This document shows, piece by piece, positions 16,113 through 22,410 of a stretch of 22,410 nt of DNA. Within the stretch, counting starts at the first letter, position 1. Each line of letters opens with the position of its first letter. Under the pieces are notes generated by a model. The model made no database searches. It saw only the letters and a list, made by a program, of their open reading frames with translations, and was not told where the DNA came from. The translations under genes were made by a program, and so were the position numbers. Source of the stretch: Bacteroidaceae bacterium (lineage in GTDB: Bacteria; Bacteroidota; Bacteroidia; Bacteroidales; Bacteroidaceae); assembly GCA_900770665.1 (NCBI GenBank), contig CAAGKZ010000071.1:1-22410 (forward strand). The letters run 5' to 3'.

Positions 16113-16169
16113 CTTTTGGTTTGCCTGCCAAGGGCTACTACAAAAAATATAATTACAAAACTCAATACT

Positions 16170-18029
16170 ATGAACAAGGAAAAGGAGAAGCTTTTTAGCG
16201 ATTTCTCGCCTGTATCGTCCGAGGATTGGAAAAACAAGATTGTGGAGGACCTGAAAGGTGTCCCCTATGACAAGAAAATGATTTGGAGAACCCCCGAGGG
16301 CTTCTGTGTAAACCCCTTCTACCGCAAGGAGGATTTGCCTGCGGGGTGTGAGAATCTGCAGCCGGGCGTGTTCCCCTACACGCGCGGCAACAAGTCCTGC
16401 AACTGCTGGCTGGTGCGTGTTGATATAAAGGCCGGTGATGCAGCCGAGGCCAATGCCCGTGCAAAGGCGCTCATCGCGCAAGGTGTGGACTCCATTGCTT
16501 TTGGAATTAAGGGCAAGCTTGTTACCCCCGAATATATACCCGCTCTGCTCGATGGCATTGATGCCGAGAGTGTTGAACTCAACTTCAATGTATGTGTGGG
16601 TAAGGTACAGCTCTTTACTCAACTGCTTGTCGAGTATTACCGCCAGCGCGGTTTCGACCTTGAAAAGGTGAGGGGCAGCATCGGCTACGACCCCATTGGT
16701 AAGGAGATGATGTCCGGAAAGGTGAACGATTCATATACCGATGTAATCAAGGCGCTTGTTGCCGAGACTGCCTGCATGCCAAAGTACCGTTGCATTGCAG
16801 TAAGCAGCGGCAAATTGAGCAATGCAGGTGCCTACATTACCCAGGAACTTGCCTGTGCGCTTGCCTGGGGTAACGAGTATCTGCACGCAGCCACCGAAGC
16901 CGGTATCCCTGTAGATGTGGTTGCGAAGAACATTAAGTTCAACATGGGAATATCGAGCAACTTCTTCATGGAGATTGCAAAGTTCCGCGCGGCACGTACC
17001 CTGTGGGCAAAGATTGTGGAGCAGTATGAGCCGGAGTGCAAGTGTGCCTGCAAGATGATTATCCATGCCGAGACATCGGAGTTCAACCTCACACTGTTCG
17101 ACGCATATGTGAATATGCTGCGCACACAGACCGAGGCCATGAGCGCCGCGCTTGCCGGTGTGGAGTCAATCACCGTTACACCATACGATGCGGTTTACGA
17201 ATCGCCCACCGATTTTGCGGTTCGCATAGCAAAGAATCAGCAGCTTATCTTGAAACACGAGAGCCACCTCGACAAGGTTGCCGACCCTGCCGGTGGTTCA
17301 TACTACATAGAGAGCCTCACAGCATCAATCGCTGCCGAGGCATGGAAACAGTTCCTTGCCATTGAAGATGCCGGTGGTTTCCACAAGGCGGTTAAAGAAG
17401 GCCGCATACAAGAGGCCGTTGAGGCTTCGGGCAACGAACGCCGCGCCGCTTTTGCAAAGCGCAAGGAGGTGCTCATCGGTACAAACCAGTATCCCAACTT
17501 CAGCGAGCTGTCCGATGGTCGTCGCCCTGCATCAAAGGGATGCAACTGCGGTTGCAACTGCGACGGTACAAAGCAGACCGGCGTTCACACGCTGGCAATA
17601 AAGCGCCTTGCCGAGGACTTCGAGCAACTGCGTCTCGCTACCGAGGAGAGCGGCCGTCGTCCAAAGGCATTCATGCTCACCATCGGCAATCTTGCAATGC
17701 GTCAGGCAAGGGCACAGTTCTCTTGCAACTTCCTTGCCACTGCAGGCTACGAGGTTATCGACAACCTTGGCTTTGCAACGGTTGACGAGGGTGTGAAGGC
17801 CGCATTGGATGCAAAGGCCGACATTGTTGTCCTCTGTTCAAGCGACGACGAGTATGCCGAGTATGCAATCCCTGCTTACCGCGCAATCGGTGACAAGGCT
17901 ATATTCATTGTTGCGGGAGCACCGGCATGCACTGAAGAGTTGCAGGCTGCCGGCATAGTGAACTTTATTAACGTGAAATCCAACGTTCTCGAGACTCTCA
18001 AGGCCTTGAACGCAAAATTGGGCATATAA
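16170..18029 (+). CDS. mutA: Methylmalonyl-CoA mutase small (beta) subunit
   Basis: 619 residues from ATG 16170. A longer TTG-start reading from 16110 would begin within the promoter and is rejected. It is the non-catalytic partner of MutB in the mutase that interconverts succinyl-CoA and (R)-methylmalonyl-CoA. The N-terminal start (SDFSPVSSEDWKNKIVEDLK) and barrel segments (FNMGISSNFFMEIAKFRAAR, DPAGGSYYIESLT) parallel MutB. The C-terminal domain (about 505-619) is cobalamin-domain-like but lacks the DxHxxG motif, as expected of the beta subunit. An unusual cluster CNCGCNC (Cys 458, 460, 462, 464) lies in the linker before that domain. It is 11 bp upstream of mutB, in an operon. Confidence 0.95.
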   Translation: MNKEKEKLFSDFSPVSSEDWKNKIVEDLKGVPYDKKMIWRTPEGFCVNPFYRKEDLPAGCENLQPGVFPYTRGNKSCNCWLVRVDIKAGDAAEANARAKALIAQGVDSIAFGIKGKLVTPEYIPALLDGIDAESVELNFNVCVGKVQLFTQLLVEYYRQRGFDLEKVRGSIGYDPIGKEMMSGKVNDSYTDVIKALVAETACMPKYRCIAVSSGKLSNAGAYITQELACALAWGNEYLHAATEAGIPVDVVAKNIKFNMGISSNFFMEIAKFRAARTLWAKIVEQYEPECKCACKMIIHAETSEFNLTLFDAYVNMLRTQTEAMSAALAGVESITVTPYDAVYESPTDFAVRIAKNQQLILKHESHLDKVADPAGGSYYIESLTASIAAEAWKQFLAIEDAGGFHKAVKEGRIQEAVEASGNERRAAFAKRKEVLIGTNQYPNFSELSDGRRPASKGCNCGCNCDGTKQTGVHTLAIKRLAEDFEQLRLATEESGRRPKAFMLTIGNLAMRQARAQFSCNFLATAGYEVIDNLGFATVDEGVKAALDAKADIVVLCSSDDEYAEYAIPAYRAIGDKAIFIVAGAPACTEELQAAGIVNFINVKSNVLETLKALNAKLGI

Positions 18030-18040
18030 TATTTGACGTT

Positions 18041-20179
18041 ATGAGAAAGAATTTCAACAACATAGACCTGTTTGGCTGCACAGCGGCCACAGGATGCTGC
18101 GCAACTGCAGCCGACAACAACAGCGTTTGGGAGACCCCCGAGCAGATAAAGGTGAAGCCCCTTTACACAGCCGATGACCTCAAGGATATGGAACATCTTG
18201 ACTATGCGGCCGGCATTCCGCCGTTCCTGCGTGGCCCCTACTCAATGATGTATGTGTTCCGCCCATGGACAATACGCCAGTATGCAGGCTTCTCTACAGC
18301 CGAGGAGAGCAATGCTTTCTACCGCCGCAATCTTGCTTCGGGACAGAAAGGCTTGTCAGTGGCATTCGACCTCCCTACACACCGCGGCTACAACCCCGAC
18401 AATGAGCGTGTTGTGGGCGACGTGGGCAAGGCCGGTGTATCAATATGCTGTATGGAGAACATGGAGCAACTGTTCGACGGCATACCGCTCAACAAAATGT
18501 CCGTTTCAATGACAATGAACGGTGCGGTGCTTCCCGTGCTTGCTTTCTACATCAATGCGGCGCTTGAGCAGGGCGCAAAGCTCGAGGAGATGGCCGGTAC
18601 AATACAGAACGATATTCTCAAGGAGTTCATGGTGCGCAACACCTACATTTACCCACCGGCATTCTCAATGCGAATAATAGGCGACATCTTTGCCTATACA
18701 TCGCAGAAGATGCCAAAGTTCAACTCCATTTCAATCAGTGGCTACCACATGCAGGAGGCCGGTGCTTCGGCCGACATTGAGCTTGCATACACCCTTGCAG
18801 ACGGTTTGGAGTATGTACGTACAGGTGTTAATGCCGGTATTGACATCGATGCCTTTGCACCTCGCCTCTCATTCTTCTGGGGCGTTGGAATGAACCCGTT
18901 CATGGAGATTGCGAAGATGCGCGCGGCACGTATGCTATGGGCAAAGATAATAAAGCAGTTCAACCCCAAGAACCCCAAGTCAATGGCACTGCGCACACAC
19001 TGCCAGACATCGGGTTGGTCGCTCACCGAGCAGGACCCCTACAACAACGTTGGCCGCACAGTCATCGAGGCAATGTCGGCAGCCATGGGACACACACAGT
19101 CGCTTCACACCAATGCGCTTGATGAGGCCATTGCCTTGCCGACCGACTTCTCGGCACGCATCGCACGCAACACACAAATCTATTTGCAGGAGGAGACAAA
19201 CATCTGCCGCGTGGTAGACCCGTGGGGCGGTTCATATTACGTAGAGAGCCTCACACAGGAAATTGCTGAAAAAGCATGGAAACTCATCCAAGAGATTGAG
19301 GAACTTGGCGGCATGGCAAAGGCCATTGAGACAGGCATCCCCAAGATGCGCATTGAGGAGGCAGCAGCACGTACACAGGCACGCATTGACAGTGGCAAGC
19401 AGGTTATTGTGGGTACAAATGCCTACAAGCTCGACGAGGAGGAGCCAATCGACATCCTCGAAATCGACAACACAGCAGTGCGCAAGGAGCAGCTTGCAGC
19501 GCTTGAGCGCAACACCGCAAACCGCGATGAGGCTGCAGTGAAGGCCGCGCTCGCAAAGATTACCGAGTATGCACGCAACGGCGAGGGTAACTTGCTTGAG
19601 GCTGCAGTTGAGGCTGCGCATGTGCGTGCGACGTTGGGAGAGATATCAGATGCCTGCGAGGATGTTGCCGGCAGGTACAAGGCAGTAATCAGAACAATAT
19701 CGGGAGTGTATTCAGCAGAGAGTAAGGACGACGAGAGCTTCAGGGAGGCCTGCCGTCTCACAGACGAGTTTGCAAAGAGAGAGGGACGCCGTCCCCGAGT
19801 TATGGTTGCCAAGATGGGTCAGGACGGACACGACCGTGGCGCAAAGGTGGTAGCTACGGGCTATGCCGACTGCGGCTTTGACGTTGATATGGGTATGCTG
19901 TTCCAGACACCTGCCGAGGTTGCCCGTCAGGCTGTGGAGAACGATGTTCATGCCGTTGGTGTGTCATCGCTTGCTGCAGGCCACAAGACACTCGTTCCGC
20001 AACTCATCGAGGAACTCGACAAACTTGGCCGTGGCGATATCATGGTGTTTGCCGGTGGTGTAATCCCTGCACAGGATTATGACTTCCTCTACCGTGCCGG
20101 TGTCGTTGGAATCTTCGGTCCCGGTACAAGCGTTGCAAGGGCGGCGTGTGAGCTGATGAAAATATTACTTGACAAATAA
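18041..20179 (+). CDS. mutB: Methylmalonyl-CoA mutase large (alpha) subunit
   Basis: 712 residues, catalytic subunit. It uses adenosylcobalamin to rearrange succinyl-CoA and methylmalonyl-CoA in the propionate-forming branch of succinate fermentation. Barrel signatures include RPWTIRQYAGFSTAEESNAF, FDLPTHRGYNPDNERVVGDV, TIQNDILKEFMVRNTYIYPP, SGYHMQEAGASADIELAYTL and DPWGGSYYVESLT. The C-terminal cobalamin domain has GQDGHDRGAKV with axial ligand His597, then GVSSLAAGH and FAGGVIP. The N-terminus carries three cysteines in a short stretch (GCTAATGCC; Cys13, 19, 20) that I do not associate with the family. No epimerase, decarboxylase or MeaB-type chaperone gene is in the window, so these must lie elsewhere. 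Confidence 0.97.
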   Translation: MRKNFNNIDLFGCTAATGCCATAADNNSVWETPEQIKVKPLYTADDLKDMEHLDYAAGIPPFLRGPYSMMYVFRPWTIRQYAGFSTAEESNAFYRRNLASGQKGLSVAFDLPTHRGYNPDNERVVGDVGKAGVSICCMENMEQLFDGIPLNKMSVSMTMNGAVLPVLAFYINAALEQGAKLEEMAGTIQNDILKEFMVRNTYIYPPAFSMRIIGDIFAYTSQKMPKFNSISISGYHMQEAGASADIELAYTLADGLEYVRTGVNAGIDIDAFAPRLSFFWGVGMNPFMEIAKMRAARMLWAKIIKQFNPKNPKSMALRTHCQTSGWSLTEQDPYNNVGRTVIEAMSAAMGHTQSLHTNALDEAIALPTDFSARIARNTQIYLQEETNICRVVDPWGGSYYVESLTQEIAEKAWKLIQEIEELGGMAKAIETGIPKMRIEEAAARTQARIDSGKQVIVGTNAYKLDEEEPIDILEIDNTAVRKEQLAALERNTANRDEAAVKAALAKITEYARNGEGNLLEAAVEAAHVRATLGEISDACEDVAGRYKAVIRTISGVYSAESKDDESFREACRLTDEFAKREGRRPRVMVAKMGQDGHDRGAKVVATGYADCGFDVDMGMLFQTPAEVARQAVENDVHAVGVSSLAAGHKTLVPQLIEELDKLGRGDIMVFAGGVIPAQDYDFLYRAGVVGIFGPGTSVARAACELMKILLDK

Positions 20180-20184
20180 AAGTG

Positions 20185-20238
20185 AATGACTAAAAAGTGT
20201 ATTGTTGCGTTACGCTTGCACTACATCCTTTTATTCAT
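20185..20238. repeat. Short palindromic element after mutB (copy B)
   Basis: Starts AATGACTAAAAAG and ends CCTTTTATTCAT, with CGTTACGCTTG in between, the same three blocks in the same order as the element after pnp (381-495). The central hairpin region present there is missing here. Both copies begin within about 10 bases of a stop codon on the same strand. Confidence 0.7.
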
Positions 20239-20255
20239 CCATTTAAAGAAATAGC

Positions 20256-20284
20256 AAAGGGCGGCTAAAAATTAGCCACCCTTT
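20256..20284 (+). terminator. Hairpin terminator after mutB
   Basis: AAAGGG-C-GGCTAA (20256-20268), loop AAA, TTAGCC-A-CCCTTT (20272-20284): 12 pairs with one C/A mismatch. Only a weak T-run follows, so it is a terminator-like stem rather than a textbook one. Confidence 0.6.
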
Positions 20285-20330
20285 CTACGCAATAGAACAC
20301 AAACAATAAATATTGCAAAGACCGCTCTTA

Positions 20331-20387
20331 TGTCATCCCGACAGAGCGTAGCAACGAGGGAACTCTCACACAAGGTTCGAGATAACA
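20331..20387. repeat. TGTCATCCCGA repeat, copy 1 (before topB)
   Basis: Begins TGTCATCCCGACAGAGCGTA, continues GCAACGAGGGAACTCT and CACACAAGGTTCGAGATAACA. The same blocks in the same orientation recur after topB at 22327-22407. This copy lacks about 24 bases in the middle. The 253-bp mutB-topB spacer thus holds copy B of the palindrome, a terminator stem, this repeat and an AT-rich topB leader. Confidence 0.8.
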
Positions 20388-20432
20388 AGGTGCGGTTACG
20401 CTAATATTTATGTTATTACCTATAAAAGAATA

Positions 20433-22208
20433 ATGATAGTCTGTATAGCAGAGAAACCAAGTGTAGCCAAGGAAATAGCCGATATTCTTGGGGCGAAGAA
20501 CCGCCGCGAGGGATTCATCGAGGGTAACGGTTACCAGGTGACATGGACATTCGGTCACCTGTGTACGCTAAAGGAGCCACACGACTACACCCCCATGTGG
20601 CAGCGATGGAACCTTGGCAGCCTGCCAATGATTCCGCAACGTTTCGGCATAAAACTCATCAATGACAAGGGCATTGAAAAACAGTTTGCCGTCATTGAGA
20701 AACTCATGCAGGATGCCGACATGATTGTGAACTGCGGCGATGCCGGCCAGGAGGGAGAACTCATTCAGCGTTGGGTGATGCAGAAAGCACAGGCAAAGTG
20801 TCCTGTAAAGCGCCTTTGGGTGTCGTCGCTCACCGAGGAGGCTATCCGTGAGGGCTTTGCCAACCTCAAGGACCAGAGCGAATACCAACCGCTCTACGAG
20901 GCCGGTCTCAGCCGTGCCATCGGTGATTGGCTTCTGGGAATGAATGCCACAAGGCTCTACACACTCAAATATGCAAAGAACAAGCAGGTGCTCTCCATCG
21001 GTCGTGTGCAGACACCGACCCTTGCACTTGTGGTAAAGCGCCAGTTGGAGATTCAGAACTTTGTTCCGCAGCCCTACTGGGAACTCAAGACCGTGTACCG
21101 CGACACCACGTTCAGCGTAACCGAGGGACGTTTCGACAACGAGGAGAAGGCGCGCGAGGCGCTTGAAAAGATAACAGGGCAACCGTTCACGGTAACCGAT
21201 GTCACTGCAAAGAACGGCACCGAACTGCCGCCGCGCCTCTATGACCTCACATCCCTGCAGGTCGACTGCAACAAGAAGTTCGGTCTCTCGGCCGAGCAGA
21301 CACTGCAGACCATCCAGTCGCTCTACGAGAAGAAGGTGACAACCTATCCGCGTGTCGACACCACCTATTTGAGTGATGATATATATCCCAAATGTGAGAA
21401 TATCCTCAAAGGCTTGCGCGACTACCAGCCGTTCACAATGCCGCTGTTCGGGAAACCGCTTGTGAAATCGAAGAAGGTGTTCGATAACAAAAAGGTTACC
21501 GACCACCATGCCATAATCCCCACAGGAGTCTATCCGCAAGGGCTTACCGACCTCGAGAAGAAGGTCTACAACCTTGTGGCAACACATTTCATTGCTGTCT
21601 TCTACCCCGATTGCAAGTTCCGCACCACTACAGTGCTTGGCGAGAGTGCCGATGTAAAGTTCAAGACAACCGGCAAGGAGATTATCGAACCGGGCTGGCG
21701 TGTGGTCTTTGCCGGCGAGCAGTCCGATGACAAGGAGGAGAAGGAGAACCTGTTGCCGTCGTTTACCGTTGGCGAGAGCGGCCCACACACCCCCGGCCTC
21801 GCCGAGAAATGGACACAGCCGCCAAAGTATTACACCGAGGCTACGCTGCTGCGTGCAATGGAGACTGCCGGCAAGTTTGTGGATAACGAGGAATTGCGCG
21901 ATGCAATGAAGGAGAACGGCATTGGCCGTCCGTCAACCCGCGCTGCAATCATTGAAACACTCTTCAAACGCAACTACATAAAGCGCGAGAAAAAGAACAT
22001 CGTTGCAACGCCCACGGGTATTGAACTCATTGGCACAATAAGGAACGAACTGCTCAAGAGTGCCGAACTCACCGGCCAGTGGGAGAAGAAACTGCGCGAC
22101 ATCGAAAAACGGCAGTACGAGGCAAAGACTTTCATCGAGGAACTCAAGGCAATGCTCGGCGAGGTTGTGCGCGATGTGCTCAGCGACAACAGTGCGTCAA
22201 GAATATAA
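20433..22208 (+). CDS. topB: DNA topoisomerase III (type IA)
   Basis: 591 residues. Type IA topoisomerase that passes single strands and decatenates DNA. N-terminal Toprim domain begins IVCIAEKPSVAKEIA (Glu7). The metal loop is DAGQEGELI (103-111), where the usual DxDxE has Gly at 105. The active-site tyrosine is Tyr305 in TYPRVDTTYLS. Other family blocks: SRAIGDWLLGMNATRLYT, LSIGRVQTPTLALVV, TDHHAIIPTG and GIGRPSTRAAIIETL. It ends soon after the core fold with no C-terminal zinc fingers or long basic tail, so it is somewhat shorter than the E. coli enzyme. No relaxase or integrative-element genes are adjacent, which favours the housekeeping chromosomal copy. A direct copy of a short repeat lies on each side. 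Confidence 0.94.
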   Translation: MIVCIAEKPSVAKEIADILGAKNRREGFIEGNGYQVTWTFGHLCTLKEPHDYTPMWQRWNLGSLPMIPQRFGIKLINDKGIEKQFAVIEKLMQDADMIVNCGDAGQEGELIQRWVMQKAQAKCPVKRLWVSSLTEEAIREGFANLKDQSEYQPLYEAGLSRAIGDWLLGMNATRLYTLKYAKNKQVLSIGRVQTPTLALVVKRQLEIQNFVPQPYWELKTVYRDTTFSVTEGRFDNEEKAREALEKITGQPFTVTDVTAKNGTELPPRLYDLTSLQVDCNKKFGLSAEQTLQTIQSLYEKKVTTYPRVDTTYLSDDIYPKCENILKGLRDYQPFTMPLFGKPLVKSKKVFDNKKVTDHHAIIPTGVYPQGLTDLEKKVYNLVATHFIAVFYPDCKFRTTTVLGESADVKFKTTGKEIIEPGWRVVFAGEQSDDKEEKENLLPSFTVGESGPHTPGLAEKWTQPPKYYTEATLLRAMETAGKFVDNEELRDAMKENGIGRPSTRAAIIETLFKRNYIKREKKNIVATPTGIELIGTIRNELLKSAELTGQWEKKLRDIEKRQYEAKTFIEELKAMLGEVVRDVLSDNSASRI

Positions 22209-22240
22209 AGGTGTGGCTTATCGAAAGGACTCTTTCTAAA

Positions 22241-22284
22241 AAAATGATGGTGGCTCTATTTTACTTTTGAGTCACCATCATTTT
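22241..22284 (+). terminator. Terminator of topB
   Basis: AAAATGATGGTGGCTC (22241-22256) pairs with GAGTCACCATCATTTT (22269-22284) at 15 of 16 positions around a T-rich 12-base loop, followed by ATTTAA. The loop holds TTTTACTTTTG as in the terminator after ddh. Confidence 0.85.
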
Positions 22285-22326
22285 ATTTAACGTGAGTTCG
22301 ATATAAGCTAAATCAAATCTCGAACC

Positions 22327-22407
22327 TGTCATCCCGACAGAGCGTAGCGACGAGGGATCTCTGAATCCGCGTATAATGAGATTCCTCACACAAGGTTCGG
22401 AATGACA
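22327..22407. repeat. TGTCATCCCGA repeat, copy 2 (after topB)
   Basis: Runs from TGTCATCCCGACAGAGCGTA to GGTTCGGAATGACA. Its ends are inverse copies: TGTCATCCCGA against TCGGAATGACA (10 of 11 pairs). An inner ATCCC/GGGAT pair can form a smaller stem. Compared with copy 1 it has an extra internal block (about 24 bases, CTGAATCCGCGTATAATGAG and on). Similar GTCATTCCGA repeats are scattered in many Bacteroidetes genomes; no protein-coding sense. Confidence 0.8.
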
Positions 22408-22410
22408 AAA

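Noticed and set aside
16110..16169. Upstream TTG start extending MutA by 20 residues
   Set aside because: It would begin inside the -7 promoter element, and the added residues do not resemble the family; ATG at 16170 fits.
15766..16169. Small genes or RNA genes in the endonuclease-mutA spacer
   Set aside because: No tRNA-like cloverleaf and no convincing open frames; the AT-rich content is explained by the MITE-like element and two promoters.
20568..21788. Long open frame of 406 codons on the minus strand inside topB
   Set aside because: Fully antisense to a clear topoisomerase gene. The product is Leu/Val/Cys-rich with no family features, and high-GC third positions of topB explain the lack of stops.

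Overview
The window is chromosomal DNA from a member of the Bacteroidales, most likely a gut Bacteroidaceae/Prevotellaceae lineage. Supporting signs are meso-diaminopimelate dehydrogenase, the long PurL, a two-subunit methylmalonyl-CoA mutase, a Por/type IX-like C-terminal tail on a secreted nuclease, promoter sites of the Bacteroidetes type (TTG then TAnnTTTG), and weak Shine-Dalgarno sequences. No rRNA, tRNA, CRISPR array or intact transposase gene was seen.

Layout, left to right. 1-372: 3' end of pnp. 381-540: palindromic repeat followed by a terminator. 661-1560: ddh. 1686-2459 (minus): ZIP metal transporter convergent with ddh, sharing a terminator between them. 2741-6445: purL. 6446-6735: three copies of a 76-bp repeat. 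6832-7955: pair of short chromate transporters overlapping by ATGA. 7992-8156 (minus): 3' fragment of a second uvrA allele. 8166-8636 (minus): AT-rich gene for a small membrane protein. 8687-11470 (minus): complete uvrA. 11641-13594: GHL10-type lipoprotein plus GNAT acetyltransferase, 4 bp apart. 13687-15765 (minus): secreted endonuclease I. 15894-16081: MITE-like element with 17-bp inverted ends. 16170-20179: methylmalonyl-CoA mutase mutA-mutB operon. 20433-22208: topB, with a direct copy of a short dispersed repeat on each side.

Most genes are housekeeping: RNA decay (pnp), lysine/peptidoglycan precursor supply (ddh), purine synthesis (purL), excision repair (uvrA), succinate-propionate interconversion (mutAB) and DNA topology (topB). 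The accessory signal is in the spacers, which carry at least four repeat families, and at the 3' end of uvrA. There a roughly 540-bp cassette with one small gene is bracketed by two 158-bp, about 90% identical copies of the uvrA 3' end. The distal copy, not the working gene, touches the strong convergent hairpin after the chromate transporters. This suggests the cassette entered the gene end and rebuilt it. It is the best candidate here for something undescribed.
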